A stretch of DNA of 64,000 bases from Pseudomonas versuta (GCF_001294575.1 NZ_CP012676.1:558001-622000); one strand, 5' to 3'. Numbered from the stretch's first letter, positions 1 to 9,148 are shown. Numbers and translations: made by a program. The notes: a model not told the origin generated them from the letters alone.

Positions 1-537
1 TTCCCCACGGGCGATCTGTATGCGCCGCTGGACGTACCTCGCTTGAGCGAAGAGCAGGTCAAGGTGCGCTGGGATGAGATCAAGGCCGAGGAGCGAGCAG
101 AAAAGTCCACGGCCCCCGAGCAGTTGTCCTTGCTCGATGACGTGCCTGTGGCCTTGCCTGCCTTGTCCCGGGCCGCCAAGTTACAAAAGCGGGCGGCGCA
201 GGTGGGGTTTGACTGGCCGGCGGCCTTGCCGGTACTGGACAAGGTGCGTGAAGAGCTGGACGAAGTGCTCGAGGCCATGGCGGACAACGATTCGGTGGCA
301 ATCCATGATGAGATTGGCGACCTGCTGTTTTCGGTAGTGAACCTGGCGCGGCATCTTAAAGTTGACCCCGAAACGGCCTTGCGCGGTGCCAATGCTAAAT
401 TTGATCGACGTTTCCGGTTTATTGAGCAGGCATTGCGCGATACCCTGCGTCCCATTGAAAATTGCACCCTTGAAGACCTGGACGCCCTGTGGGGCGAAGC
501 CAAGCGTCAGGAAAAGAATTTACCCAGCTGCGGCTGA
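1..537 (+). CDS. mazG: Nucleoside triphosphate pyrophosphohydrolase MazG (C-terminal part; 5' end outside window)
   Basis: The frame is open to the first base of the window, so this is the last 178 residues of a protein that is usually about 275 residues. The visible part holds the second MazG domain, with the metal-binding helix motif EELDE (about nt 250-264) followed by DEIGD (about nt 307-321). MazG hydrolyses NTPs to NMP and pyrophosphate, cleaning the nucleotide pool, and in E. coli it lowers (p)ppGpp during starvation. In pseudomonads the gene follows relA, which would lie just outside the window. An internal TTG at 43 could be mistaken for the start, but coding sequence continues upstream of it. 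Confidence 0.93.
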   Translation, partial: FPTGDLYAPLDVPRLSEEQVKVRWDEIKAEERAEKSTAPEQLSLLDDVPVALPALSRAAKLQKRAAQVGFDWPAALPVLDKVREELDEVLEAMADNDSVAIHDEIGDLLFSVVNLARHLKVDPETALRGANAKFDRRFRFIEQALRDTLRPIENCTLEDLDALWGEAKRQEKNLPSCG

Positions 538-559
538 GTTTGCCTAAGTGAGTAAGTAG

Positions 560-1105
560 ATGAGTATTTCCCTACGCGACCAGTTGCTCAAAGCCGGACT
601 GGTCAACGAGAAGCAGGCCAAACAGGCCGGCAAAGAAAAGCAAAAACAGCAACGCTTGGTACACAAAGGCCAGATTGAGCAGGACGACACTCAACAGCGT
701 CTGGCCGCCGAAGCCAAGGCCGAGAAGGTCAAGCGCGACCAGGAGCTCAATCGCCAGCAGCAGGAAAAGGTCGAGCAAAAGGCCCGTGCAGCACAGATCA
801 AGCAATTGATCGAAGTCTCGCGTCTGCCCAAGCTGACCACCGAGGATTACTACAACTTTGTAGACGACAAGAAGGTCAAGCGCCTGTCGGTCAACACCTT
901 GATGCGCAACAAGCTGGCCAATGGTGCGTTGGCGATTGTGCAGCACCAGGGTGGCTATGAAGTGATTCCGCGTGAGGCGGCATTGAAGATCCAGGAGCGC
1001 GACCCGCGTCGTATTGTCCAGCTCAACATCCTGACCGAGGTCAAGACGCCGGAGGAGGACGACCCGTACGCGGCCTATCAGATCCCTGACGATCTGATGT
1101 GGTAA
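560..1105 (+). CDS. DUF2058 family protein (YaiL-like)
   Basis: This 181-residue soluble protein matches the DUF2058/YaiL family in length and pattern. Residues 15-95 are very rich in Lys, Glu, Gln and Arg and should form a long charged helix or coiled coil. The C-terminal third is a small compact domain with the conserved stretches YYNFVDDKKVKRL and YEVIPREAA, and it ends in a short acidic tail. The family is annotated as nucleoprotein or polynucleotide-associated, but no biochemical role is firmly known. It sits 22 nt after mazG and is probably cotranscribed with it; a terminator follows at 1180-1211. Confidence 0.85.
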   Translation: MSISLRDQLLKAGLVNEKQAKQAGKEKQKQQRLVHKGQIEQDDTQQRLAAEAKAEKVKRDQELNRQQQEKVEQKARAAQIKQLIEVSRLPKLTTEDYYNFVDDKKVKRLSVNTLMRNKLANGALAIVQHQGGYEVIPREAALKIQERDPRRIVQLNILTEVKTPEEDDPYAAYQIPDDLMW

Positions 1106-1108
1106 GGC

Positions 1109-1132
1109 TGTAGGAGCGAGCTGCTCGCGATC
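1109..1132. repeat. REP palindrome, single copy
   Basis: The bases TAGGAGCGAGCTGCTCGCGA form the core of the Pseudomonas REP family, with a short GCGAGC/GCTCGC hairpin. It lies just after the DUF2058 stop codon. Confidence 0.65.
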
Positions 1133-1179
1133 TTTCAAGATCAAATGCTGCGAGCAAGTATTTGCAGTCTCAGATACGA

Positions 1180-1211
1180 CAAACCCCGCTTCGGCGGGGT
1201 TTGTGTTTTTC
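1180..1211 (+). terminator. Rho-independent terminator after mazG-DUF2058
   Basis: The stem ACCCCGC-TTCG-GCGGGGT is followed by TTGTGTTTTT. The tetraloop and T-run are typical. It also faces the end of the small reverse-strand gene at 1232. Confidence 0.88.
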
Positions 1212-1231
1212 AAGTCTGTAGTTTCAGTGAT

Positions 1232-1414
1232 TCATGCCTGAAGTTTCTGCGCTTCCAGCTTTTCCAGCTCTGCCTTATAGCTTTGAGCGTCGCTTTCGCG
1301 GTGGAACATACCAACCAGCACGTCTTCCTGGTGCACGTCCCACAGGTGAACACCGTGGGCCACAAGCTGGTGGAACATACGTGAATCGTCGCGTTCAGTT
1401 ACTTTGATAGTCAT
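1232..1414 (-). CDS. Small conserved hypothetical protein
   Basis: A 60-residue soluble protein starting MTIKVTERDDSRMFHQLV and ending in a charged helix, KAELEKLEAQ. I chose the ATG at 1414 because GGAGC lies a few bases upstream; the frame stays open for 32 more codons, but that extension has no ribosome site and unlikely composition. The central part (HGVHLWDVHQEDVLVGMF) resembles a small alpha/beta fold of the kind found in short stress-response proteins, but I recognise no named family. It is transcribed convergently with the DUF2058 gene. Function unknown. Confidence 0.7.
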   Translation of the reverse strand: MTIKVTERDDSRMFHQLVAHGVHLWDVHQEDVLVGMFHRESDAQSYKAELEKLEAQKLQA

Positions 1415-1690
1415 CTGCTTGCTCCAAATTCTGATGGGGATCTGCGGCAAGGCGTCGCAGGCCTTCTTTATAGAATTTGTTAGCTTCCTAAGTAAATAGC
1501 CAATTGTCATGCTGTCATGTCGTTAAAAACGCCTAAACGCTGCAGCCCTTTAACGACGGGGTGTTTACGTAATTGGCCGATAGTTTTATGACAAAAGTTT
1601 CATGTTCGAAGGCTTTTTTGATGGCAGGAGAGGTTTGCATCAGCTCCTACGGGGGGAGCGCTTTTGCACTCAGATATGACGCTCAGAAAC

Positions 1691-1719
1691 GAAAAAACCT
1701 CGCCGAAGCGAGGTTTTTG
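1691..1719 (-). terminator. Terminator after DUF3108-purN-purM side
   Basis: The stem CCTCGC-CGAA-GCGAGG is flanked by A-run and T-run, so it can work in both directions. It lies 20 nt past the stop of the reverse-strand DUF3108 gene. Confidence 0.85.
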
Positions 1720-1739
1720 TCGTGAAGCCAGTTGCTAAC

Positions 1740-2453
1740 TCAATTGCCTTTGACGGTTTTGCCATTCACCGTGCCGTCCAGCAGCATGATGTTGTATTCC
1801 TTGCCGTCTTTTTCAACCTGACGCAATTTTACCAGCAGGCCATCCCAGTTCTTGGCGAACCACATTTCAGTGATGCGCTTGTTCTGGGACGGATCGCGAA
1901 CACGTTCAACCTTGATCGCATCTACCTTGCCGGCTTTGGTGTCGACTACTTCCGGGCCAATGACGCGGAAGTCATAGGTGTCTACGTCATTGCCGTCGAC
2001 GACTTGATAGCTCATCGATTTTTTACCCGCAGCCACATCACGCTGCAGAGCCAGCTGGTAGGTCGACTTGTCGAGCATGCCGGTCAGCAGCTTCACGTTC
2101 ACCGGATCTTTGTTGTCGGTGCCCGTGACAGTCATGTCGGACCAGTCGAATTTAAGGTCGACGTTTTTAGCCTTGCCCAGACCGCCACGTTCAAAGTGGT
2201 AGGTCAGGGGAACCGGCTGGTCTTTTTCCAGCTTGAGGGTGCTTTCTTCGTTCAGGCTGGCCACCAGCATCGAGGCCTTGAAGTTCAAGGTCCAGTTGCC
2301 GTCGCTGTTTTTAGTCAGGCTACGCTCGGCAGAACCGCTCATTGGCAACTGTTTCCAGTCTGCGGTGTAGCTGGCGTTGAAAGGCTGAAGATCGGCCGCC
2401 TGCACTGCTGGAATAGTCAGCAGGCTGAGGGCGAGGAGCAGGGCACGACGCAT
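1740..2453 (-). CDS. DUF3108 domain periplasmic protein
   Basis: The 237-residue product begins with a Sec signal peptide (MRRALLLALSLLTIPAVQA, probable cleavage after AQA-like site near residue 19). The rest is a beta-rich DUF3108 domain opening with the family's typical 'Y-A-W/D' start (FNASYTADWKQLPMSGSAE) and a conserved TEMWF segment near the end. The domain resembles lipid-binding or outer-membrane-associated beta folds, but the function is not established. The gene follows purN on the same strand after a short gap, as in P. aeruginosa, and ends at a clear terminator. Confidence 0.88.
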   Translation of the reverse strand: MRRALLLALSLLTIPAVQAADLQPFNASYTADWKQLPMSGSAERSLTKNSDGNWTLNFKASMLVASLNEESTLKLEKDQPVPLTYHFERGGLGKAKNVDLKFDWSDMTVTGTDNKDPVNVKLLTGMLDKSTYQLALQRDVAAGKKSMSYQVVDGNDVDTYDFRVIGPEVVDTKAGKVDAIKVERVRDPSQNKRITEMWFAKNWDGLLVKLRQVEKDGKEYNIMLLDGTVNGKTVKGN

Positions 2454-2461
2454 AATGTCTC

Positions 2462-3112
2462 CTAGGTTCGTATCAAGTGGCCGCTGGCCGCAAGTAATTG
2501 ACCGTCTAATAATGCGCCTTGCTCGTCAAGTGACAAACGACCTTCGGCAAACCAGCGCACTGCAAGCGGATAAATCCGGTGTTCCTGGGTGTGAACCCGT
2601 TGCGCCAGACTGTGTGGCGAGTCGTCTGGCTTTACCGGCACTACTGCCTGTACGACCAGAGGCCCGCCATCGAGTTCCTCGGTCACAAAGTGCACGCTGC
2701 AGCCATGCTCGCCATCACCCGCATCCAGCGCGCGCTGATGTGTATGCAAGCCTTTGTACTTGGGCAGCAACGAGGGATGGATATTGAGCAGGCGACCCTG
2801 ATAGTGGCGTACGAAATCTGCACTGAGAATGCGCATGAATCCGGCCAGAACCACCAGGTGCGGTTTGAAAGTGTCAATGACTTCGATCAGTGCAGCATCG
2901 AAGGCCTCGCGGCCCTCGAATGCTTTGTGATCCAGTACGCGGGTATCGATACCTGCGTCTTTGGCGCGTTGCAGGCCGTAGGCATCTGCGCGGTTGGAAA
3001 TTACCGCGCGGATTTTAGCCGGGCTGTCCTTGATGTCATTGCTGTCGATCAAGGCTTGCAAGTTGCTGCCGGTGCCGGAAAGCAGCACCACTACATCACA
3101 GGTGTCAGGCAT
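2462..3112 (-). CDS. purN: Phosphoribosylglycinamide formyltransferase
   Basis: This 216-residue enzyme transfers a formyl group from 10-formyltetrahydrofolate to GAR, the third step of de novo purine synthesis. The nucleotide-binding loop SGTGSNLQA lies at residues 12-20. The catalytic set is visible: Asn110 and His112 in the NIHPSLLPKYKG motif and Asp148 in EELDGGP. Its ATG overlaps the purM stop by one base (TAATG), so translation of the two genes is coupled. The length is normal for the family. Confidence 0.97.
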   Translation of the reverse strand: MPDTCDVVVLLSGTGSNLQALIDSNDIKDSPAKIRAVISNRADAYGLQRAKDAGIDTRVLDHKAFEGREAFDAALIEVIDTFKPHLVVLAGFMRILSADFVRHYQGRLLNIHPSLLPKYKGLHTHQRALDAGDGEHGCSVHFVTEELDGGPLVVQAVVPVKPDDSPHSLAQRVHTQEHRIYPLAVRWFAEGRLSLDEQGALLDGQLLAASGHLIRT

Positions 3113-4170
3113 TAGTGCGCCTTGAGGTTTTGCAGCTCAACTTGTGGCGCGCCTTCGGCGGCCGTTTCGATATGGCCGATCACCCATGGCTGCTCGCCCG
3201 CTTCGCGCAGTACGTTCAGGGCGGTCTCTACGTCGGCCTGGGCTACGCAGATCACCATGCCTACGCCGCAGTTCAGCACGCGGTGCATTTCGGTTTCGGC
3301 CACGTTGCCTTTTTCCTGCAACCAGTCGAATACCGCCGGGCGCTGCCAGCTGGCAACGTCAACCACCGCTTGAGCACCCTTGGGCAGGACGCGCGGGATG
3401 TTGTCGAGCAGGCCGCCACCGGTGATGTGGGCCATGGCTTTGACAACGCCGGTGTCTTTGATCAGCTTGAGCAGCGGCTTGACGTAGATACGGGTCGGCG
3501 CCATCAGTAGGTCGGTCAGCGGCTTGCCGTCGAGCTGGATGTTTTCGATATCGGCACCGGACACTTCGATGATCTTGCGGATCAGCGAGTAGCCGTTGGA
3601 GTGCGGGCCCGAAGACGGCAAGGCGAGCAGGGCGTCACCGGCAGCAACCCGGGAGCCGTCGATGATTTCGGACTTCTCTACAACACCGACGCAGAAACCT
3701 GCGAGGTCGTAGTCTTCGCCTTCGTACATGCCAGGCATTTCAGCGGTTTCGCCGCCAACCAGCGAGCAGCCGGACAGTTCACAGCCAGCGCCGATACCGG
3801 TAACCACTTGGGTCGCGGTTTCTACGTTGAGCTTGCCGGTGGCGTAGTAGTCGAGGAAGAACAGTGGCTCGGCGCCGCACACGATCAGGTCGTTAACGCA
3901 CATGGCAACCAGGTCGATGCCGATGCTGTCGTGTTTGTTCAGGTTCAGTGCCAGGCGCAGTTTGGTGCCTACACCGTCGGTGCCGGAAACCAGAACAGGC
4001 TGCTTGTAGCCAGCCGGAATTTCGCAGAGGGCGCCAAAACCGCCGAGGCCGCCCATCACTTCCGGGCGTGCAGTGCGCTTGGCCACGCTCTTGATGCGTT
4101 CGACCAATGCTTCACCGGCGTCGATGTCTACACCGGCGTCTTTGTAGCTCAGGGATGGTTGCTTGCTCAT
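3112..4170 (-). CDS. purM: Phosphoribosylformylglycinamidine cyclo-ligase
   Basis: PurM closes the imidazole ring of FGAM using ATP, giving AIR in purine synthesis. The 352-residue form starting [15 protein letters not shown] is the usual family start; the frame extends 28 codons upstream to 4254, but that part is not conserved in type. Visible family blocks are the [11 protein letters not shown] segment, [13 protein letters not shown] (ATP/substrate binding) and the [12 protein letters not shown] loop. It is first in a purM-purN-DUF3108 unit. In many pseudomonads the divergent neighbour is the same DUF2066 gene seen here. Confidence 0.97.
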   Translation of the reverse strand: MSKQPSLSYKDAGVDIDAGEALVERIKSVAKRTARPEVMGGLGGFGALCEIPAGYKQPVLVSGTDGVGTKLRLALNLNKHDSIGIDLVAMCVNDLIVCGAEPLFFLDYYATGKLNVETATQVVTGIGAGCELSGCSLVGGETAEMPGMYEGEDYDLAGFCVGVVEKSEIIDGSRVAAGDALLALPSSGPHSNGYSLIRKIIEVSGADIENIQLDGKPLTDLLMAPTRIYVKPLLKLIKDTGVVKAMAHITGGGLLDNIPRVLPKGAQAVVDVASWQRPAVFDWLQEKGNVAETEMHRVLNCGVGMVICVAQADVETALNVLREAGEQPWVIGHIETAAEGAPQVELQNLKAH

Positions 4171-4550
4171 AATCCAGGCCTTTAGGGGGGATTCGGGGGT
4201 ATCGACCGAGTTCAGAGGGCTGGCTTGCACGTGCTCAGGTATGGAACGGAGCATTTACATGGCGCCCGGCTGTTGCCGGTCTGCGAAGGCGCGCGATTTT
4301 ATCAGGCTTGAAGGGCAGCGGCCATCCTCGGGCCGACAGGCAGGGTTATATCTGTCTAAAAAAACCTTTTTTAGTCGTACTAGGGTCTGTGCTCGGGCCT
4401 GTATAAGGTATAGATGTTGCGTTTTGATTTTTTATCACCGAATAAAACTGCAAGGCGGGAGGTGAATGATTTGGCCGTGGCCCTGTCTGAACCCCTGTCG
4501 AGTATTTTTATACGGCTTTTCATACTGCCTTTTGCCGTCGGGAATTTTTC
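4171..4550. other. Divergent intergenic region between purM and the DUF2066 gene
   Basis: This 380-nt stretch has no convincing gene. It must hold the outward promoters of purM and the DUF2066 gene. An AT-rich inverted repeat, CTAAAAAAACCTTTTTTAG, lies at 4356-4374 (8-bp arms, 3-nt loop), and a TATAAGGTATAG segment near 4399 could include a -10 element. I cannot assign a regulator. Confidence 0.5.
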
Positions 4551-5558
4551 ATGCGTTTTCACCAATTTTTAGCTGTGGGCTGTCTGTCATTTTTTAGCCT
4601 GGCCAGTCATGCCGAAATCCTGACCGGTCTGTATCAGGTGCGTGAGCCGGTAAGTAGTCAAACCCCGGAGGAGCGTACCCAGGCCACGCAAAAGGCTCTG
4701 GAAACCCTGGTTTTGCGTCTGACGGGTGATGCCAAGGCTGTGCAAAGCCCGGCACTGGAAGCCATCCGCAAAGACCCCCAACAAATCATCAGCCAATACG
4801 GTTATGACGCGGGCCCGCCAGAAAGTCTGCAAGTGGACTTCGATCCCGTGAGCACTGATCGCGCCCTGCGCCAGGCCGGGTTGTCGTTGTGGGGTACCAA
4901 CCGTCCGGCACTGCTCGGCTGGTGGTTGAATGATTCGGTGGACGGCTCGAGCCTGGTCGGTGATGGCCAGTCTGCCGCCGAGCCTTTGCGTCTGGCAGCA
5001 CAACATCGTGGCTTGCCGTTGCGCCTGCCGTTGGCTGACTTGAGCGAGCAACTGGTAGGCACTGCGGAAAATCTCGAGGGCAGTAACCCTGCGCCTTTGA
5101 AGGATGCTTCCGAGCGTTACGGCGCAGATGCCTTGCTGGCCGTGCATGCCCATGAAGATGAGGGTAAGTGGACTGCCAAGTGGCGTTTGTGGGTTGGCGA
5201 GCAGCAAGAGCAAGGCAGTGCTGAAGCGCCCGATCAGGCCGCTCTGGCTGATGCAGTGATGCTGGCGGTGAGTCAGCGGCTGGCCCCGCGTTACGCGGTC
5301 AAGCCCGGTATTTCCACTGAACAGTTGCTGGAAGTGCAGGGCATGACGCTGGAGCGTTATGCGCAGTTGACGCGTTTGCTGGAACCGTTTGGCGGGCAGC
5401 TTAAAAGCGTTGACGGTGATCGTATTGTTTATCAGGTAAACGGTAGTGCCGATCAGTTACGCTCGCAGCTTGGCCTGGCCCAGTTGCATGAAGTGGCCGC
5501 TGACCAGGCGCCTGGCGCAACTGCTGCATCGGGCGCGCAACTACACTTTCGCTGGTAG
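4551..5558 (+). CDS. DUF2066 domain periplasmic protein
   Basis: A 335-residue exported protein. Residues 1-22 form a signal peptide (MRFHQFLAVGCLSFFSLASHA), and the mature part opens with LTGLYQVREPV, the hallmark start of DUF2066. The family is found almost only in gamma-proteobacteria beside purM and a PerM-type permease, and has no assigned function. It is 34 nt upstream of the permease gene and very likely in one operon with it, which hints at a role at the envelope. Confidence 0.88.
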   Translation: MRFHQFLAVGCLSFFSLASHAEILTGLYQVREPVSSQTPEERTQATQKALETLVLRLTGDAKAVQSPALEAIRKDPQQIISQYGYDAGPPESLQVDFDPVSTDRALRQAGLSLWGTNRPALLGWWLNDSVDGSSLVGDGQSAAEPLRLAAQHRGLPLRLPLADLSEQLVGTAENLEGSNPAPLKDASERYGADALLAVHAHEDEGKWTAKWRLWVGEQQEQGSAEAPDQAALADAVMLAVSQRLAPRYAVKPGISTEQLLEVQGMTLERYAQLTRLLEPFGGQLKSVDGDRIVYQVNGSADQLRSQLGLAQLHEVAADQAPGATAASGAQLHFRW

Positions 5559-5592
5559 GTTTTTCTCTTCTATATAAAAGGATGGGCAGTTC

Positions 5593-6666
5593 ATGGCAGA
5601 TTCGCGGCAATGGGTGTGGTGGGGCGTTGCGGTAGCAGCGGCTTTGTTCGTGTACTTTTTGCATCCAATACTCACGCCGTTCCTGGTCGCGATTGTCCTG
5701 GCCTACATGTTCGACCCTATTGTTGATCGCCTGGAAAAATTCGGCTTTTCAAGAACCTGGGGTGTGGTAACGGTTTTCGCGGTATTCACCGTCATTTTGA
5801 TGACGTTACTTCTGGTGTTGGTGCCGTTGCTGGCAAAGCAGTTGATGAAACTTTATCAATTGGCACCCCAGGTACTGGACTGGTTGCAACACACGGCCAT
5901 GCCGTGGGTACAAACCAAATTCGGCCTGGGTGACGGTTTCTGGAATTTTGACAAGATCAAGGCGGCGATCACCGAGCACATGGGGCAGGCAGGCGACATT
6001 GTCGGGGTAGTGCTGTCGCAGGCGACTGCTTCAAGTCTGGCGCTGGTGGGGTTTCTGGCCAATCTGGTACTGATCCCGGTGGTGGCGTTTTATCTGCTGC
6101 GCGACTGGGACATCATGCTGGCCAAAATCCGCAGTTTGCTGCCACGTGATCGTGAAGAGCGGATCGTCTCGCTGGCCAAAGAGTGCCACGACGTGCTTGG
6201 TGCGTTTGTGCGTGGTCAGTTGCTGGTGATGCTCGCGCTGGGGGTGATTTACTCGGCGGGGCTGATGCTGGTCGGTCTGGAGCTGGGTCTGTTGATCGGG
6301 CTGATGGCCGGTTTGGCAGCCATCGTGCCCTACATGGGCTTTATCATCGGGATCGGCGCGGCCCTGACTGCGGGCCTGTTCCAGTTTGGCGGCGACCTGT
6401 ATCCGATGCTCGGCATTGTTGCGGTATTCATGGTCGGACAGGCGCTGGAAGGCATGGTGCTCACACCATTATTGGTGGGGGACCGAATCGGTCTGCATCC
6501 GGTGGCGGTGATCTTTGCAATTCTGGCGGGTGGTGAATTGTTTGGTTTTACCGGGGTCCTGCTGGCGTTGCCGATAGCTGCCGTAATCATGGTGCTGGTG
6601 CGCCACATGCACGAGATGTACAAGGACTCGCAAGTCTATAAAGGCGATGAAGACCCCCAGTTGTAA
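5593..6666 (+). CDS. AI-2E family transporter (PerM/UPF0118-like permease)
   Basis: The 357-residue integral membrane protein has about eight predicted transmembrane helices: two near the N-terminus (residues 8-45), one at 60-85, a long soluble or amphipathic part at 90-145, and a cluster from 150 to 340. The PxxxG-type region near LPIAAVIMVLVRHMHEMYK at the end is typical of the AI-2E/PerM family. Members include autoinducer-2 exporters and Na+/H+ antiporter-like permeases, so the substrate cannot be told from sequence. AAAGGA in 5577-5582 gives a good ribosome site. Confidence 0.9.
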   Translation: MADSRQWVWWGVAVAAALFVYFLHPILTPFLVAIVLAYMFDPIVDRLEKFGFSRTWGVVTVFAVFTVILMTLLLVLVPLLAKQLMKLYQLAPQVLDWLQHTAMPWVQTKFGLGDGFWNFDKIKAAITEHMGQAGDIVGVVLSQATASSLALVGFLANLVLIPVVAFYLLRDWDIMLAKIRSLLPRDREERIVSLAKECHDVLGAFVRGQLLVMLALGVIYSAGLMLVGLELGLLIGLMAGLAAIVPYMGFIIGIGAALTAGLFQFGGDLYPMLGIVAVFMVGQALEGMVLTPLLVGDRIGLHPVAVIFAILAGGELFGFTGVLLALPIAAVIMVLVRHMHEMYKDSQVYKGDEDPQL

Positions 6667-6687
6667 CGGTACGAGGGTCTGAGAGAG

Positions 6688-6720
6688 GCTGGCTCATTTT
6701 GCGATGGGCCGGCCTTTTTT
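6688..6720 (+). terminator. Probable terminator after the AI-2E permease
   Basis: GGCTGGC pairs with GCCGGCC (one G-T type pair) across an AT-rich loop, followed by TTTTTT. It separates the permease from hda. Confidence 0.65.
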
Positions 6721-6893
6721 ATCGGCACGTCAATTTGCCTGCCCTCAAGAAAAAGCTCATGCAATCCAGTACGTTAACGCAAACCTTTGATTTTGTTCGT
6801 GGTCTGTTACATTGTGCGCCCGGCTACACGGGTATAAACTTTGCAAACTTTACACAGAGGCCACTAACGGTTCGTTTGAACTGTTCAGTCAGC

Positions 6894-7598
6894 ATGAAAC
6901 CGATTCAGCTGCCCCTAGGTGTGCGTCTGCGTGATGACGCTACCTTCATAAACTACTATCCAGGCGCCAATGCCGCTGCACTAGGCTATGTCGAACGTCT
7001 GTGCGAAGCCGACGCCGGCTGGACAGAAAGTCTGATCTATCTTTGGGGCAAGCAGGGCGTAGGCCGTACGCACTTGCTACAGGCGGCCTGCCTGCGCTTT
7101 GAACAGATGGGTGAGCCGGCCGTGTATCTGCCGCTGGCCGAGCTGCAGGATCGCGGCATTGAAATCCTCGACAACCTTGAACAGTACGAGCTGGTGTGCC
7201 TGGATGACTTGCAGGCGGTGGCCGGGCGTGCCGACTGGGAAGAAGCGCTGTTTCACCTGTTCAATCGTCTGCGTGACAGCGGGCGCCGCCTGTTGATCGC
7301 TGCTTCGGCGTCACCCCGTGAATTGCCGATCAAGCTGGCCGACCTCAAATCACGTCTCACCATGGCTCTGGTTTTCCAGATGCGCCCTTTATCTGACGAA
7401 GACAAGTTGCGCGCCTTGCAATTGCGTGCATCGCGCCGGGGGCTGCACCTGACGGATGAAGTGGGGCATTTTATCCTCACTCGAGGCACCCGCAGCATGA
7501 GCGCCCTGTTCGATCTGCTCGAGCGGCTCGATCAGGCGTCTTTGCAAGCGCAACGCAAGCTGACCATTCCCTTCTTGAAAGAAACCCTCGGCTGGTAA
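6894..7598 (+). CDS. hda: DnaA regulatory inactivator Hda
   Basis: Hda is a DnaA-like AAA+ protein that, with the DNA-loaded beta clamp, makes DnaA hydrolyse its ATP and so prevents re-initiation. The start at 6894 (MKPIQLPLGVRLRDD) gives 234 residues, the usual size, and places the clamp-binding QLPLGV motif at residues 5-10. An altered Walker A (GKQGVGRTH), the Walker B-like LVCLDDLQAV and a sensor-2 side domain follow. The frame is open 65 codons further upstream, but that stretch is not protein-like. No strong ribosome site is seen. Confidence 0.95.
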   Translation: MKPIQLPLGVRLRDDATFINYYPGANAAALGYVERLCEADAGWTESLIYLWGKQGVGRTHLLQAACLRFEQMGEPAVYLPLAELQDRGIEILDNLEQYELVCLDDLQAVAGRADWEEALFHLFNRLRDSGRRLLIAASASPRELPIKLADLKSRLTMALVFQMRPLSDEDKLRALQLRASRRGLHLTDEVGHFILTRGTRSMSALFDLLERLDQASLQAQRKLTIPFLKETLGW

Positions 7599-7824
7599 CA
7601 CGGCCCCTGCAGTTTTTTCGCTGTTTCAGGGTGTTTAGACAACTTTCAGGCGCCAGAAAACCGCGCCGTACAGGGGCTGTACGCGCAAAATCGATTGTCA
7701 GGGGTGTAAAGCCTTAGATGTCATGACAAAACCACCAAGTCACATTTGGATCGATTGAATTTGCAAATGAGGATCATAGAAGGCATAGTCTCGGCTACTT
7801 TTCTTACAAGCCACGGTCGTGCCC

Positions 7825-8448
7825 ATGCTAAAGCGCTTCGCACCCCTCGTGCCTCTCGCACTCGTTACCCTGTTGTTTGGCTGCGCTGCTCACACGCCAG
7901 TGTCACAGCAAGTTGTCGATCAGCAGGTTCAAAAGTCATCTTCATCCCGGTCTTCCGCTATTTATCAGGAAGAACTGGCGACTGAAAAAGAACTGGCCCA
8001 GTTCTCTGCCAACAACAAACCTTACGAATTGCCAGCCCTGGCTGACAGCATTCTTGAGCGTGGCATGTCCTTGATCGGTACCCGTTACCGTTTTGGCGGC
8101 ACCTCTGAGGCGGGCTTTGATTGCAGCGGGTTCATCGGATACCTGTTCAAGGAAGAAGCGGGCATGCAATTGCCGCGTTCTACCCGCGAAATGATCAACG
8201 TAAATGCACCGCTGGTCGCACGAAATAACCTTAAGCCGGGTGATTTGCTGTTCTTCAGCACCAATGGTCGTGGCCGGGTCAGCCATGCCGGGATTTACCT
8301 GGGCGATGACCAGTTTATCCACTCCAGCAGCCGCCGCAGCGGTGGGGTCCGGATAGATAGCCTGGGCGATACCTACTGGAACAAGACCTTTATTGAAGCC
8401 AAGCGTGCATTGGCGATGGCGCCTTCAAGCGTAGTTGCGCGCAAGTAA
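7825..8448 (+). CDS. NlpC/P60 (C40) peptidoglycan endopeptidase, lipoprotein
   Basis: The product of about 207 residues starts with a lipoprotein signal (MLKRFAPLVPLALVTLLFGC), the Cys being lipidated. After a Ser/Gln-rich linker comes an NlpC/P60 domain with catalytic Cys in GFDCSGFIGYLF and the first His in SHAGIYLG, followed by FIHSS. Such enzymes cut D-Glu/DAP or DAP cross-link bonds in the wall. A GTG at 7819 could also start it. It resembles MepS/Spr and the P. aeruginosa pair PA1198/PA1199, which are substrates of the CtpA protease. The next gene is a paralogue. Confidence 0.92.
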   Translation: MLKRFAPLVPLALVTLLFGCAAHTPVSQQVVDQQVQKSSSSRSSAIYQEELATEKELAQFSANNKPYELPALADSILERGMSLIGTRYRFGGTSEAGFDCSGFIGYLFKEEAGMQLPRSTREMINVNAPLVARNNLKPGDLLFFSTNGRGRVSHAGIYLGDDQFIHSSSRRSGGVRIDSLGDTYWNKTFIEAKRALAMAPSSVVARK

Positions 8449-8593
8449 AGTTAAAGTCTTACTTGAAGTTTGGCATCTAAGGTCTAGAATTCGGTCGCAT
8501 AGTTAAATTCCTGAAGCCGCGAAGGTGTCCCCTCTCGCGGCTTTGGGTTTCGCGGCCACAGTAGCCGTATCCAGAATCAGGAACATTCTGTTT

Positions 8594-9133
8594 ATGTCGA
8601 CCATGGCCCGCGTTGCCCTTTTGACCTTAGCATCACTGCTTGGTGCCTGTGCCAGCCACACACCGCCACCCCCCGTGGTTCAAAAGCAGGTCGTATTCTC
8701 CAACACCCCTGAAGACACTTCGCCGATTGCCGCGGATGTACTGTTTCGCGCCTTGGGTCTGGTGGGCACGCCCTATCGCTGGGGCGGTAATACCCCGGAC
8801 TCAGGTTTTGATTGCAGTGGATTGATCAAGTACGTCTACAACGACGCCGCCGGAATTTCTTTGCCGCGCACCACCCGCGAGATGATCGTGATGCGGGCGC
8901 AGAGTGTGGGCAAAGACAAGTTGCAAACCGGTGACCTGCTATTTTTTGCCACCAGTGGTGGTTCGCAGGTCAGTCATGCGGGGATTTATGTGGGGGAGGG
9001 CCGCTTTGTGCATGCGCCTGCAACGGGCGGCACGGTCAAGCTGGACAGTCTGAACAAAGCCTACTGGCAGAAAGCTTATCTGAACGCCAAGCGCGTACTG
9101 CCGACTGAGCAGCATCTGGCGCACAACCCGTAA
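8594..9133 (+). CDS. NlpC/P60 (C40) peptidoglycan endopeptidase, lipoprotein (second copy)
   Basis: The 179-residue protein opens with MSTMARVALLTLASLLGAC, a short lipoprotein signal, then a Pro-rich linker (HTPPPPVV). The NlpC/P60 domain has Cys in GFDCSGLIKYVYN, His in SHAGIYVGEGRF and a third polar residue after it. It is a clear paralogue of the preceding gene with a shorter linker. An upstream extension to 8525 is possible but would bury the signal peptide. The 145-nt gap between the two holds an AT-rich segment that may be a separate promoter, so the copies may be expressed independently. Confidence 0.92.
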   Translation: MSTMARVALLTLASLLGACASHTPPPPVVQKQVVFSNTPEDTSPIAADVLFRALGLVGTPYRWGGNTPDSGFDCSGLIKYVYNDAAGISLPRTTREMIVMRAQSVGKDKLQTGDLLFFATSGGSQVSHAGIYVGEGRFVHAPATGGTVKLDSLNKAYWQKAYLNAKRVLPTEQHLAHNP

Positions 9134-9148
9134 TCGAAAGCCGAACCT

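Noticed and set aside
572..1213. 213-codon open frame opposite the DUF2058 gene
   Set aside because: Leu/Val-rich product reflects the complement of the charged coiled coil and starts inside a terminator.
1722..2465. 247-codon open frame opposite the DUF3108 gene
   Set aside because: Antisense shadow; it would also read through the terminator at 1691-1719.
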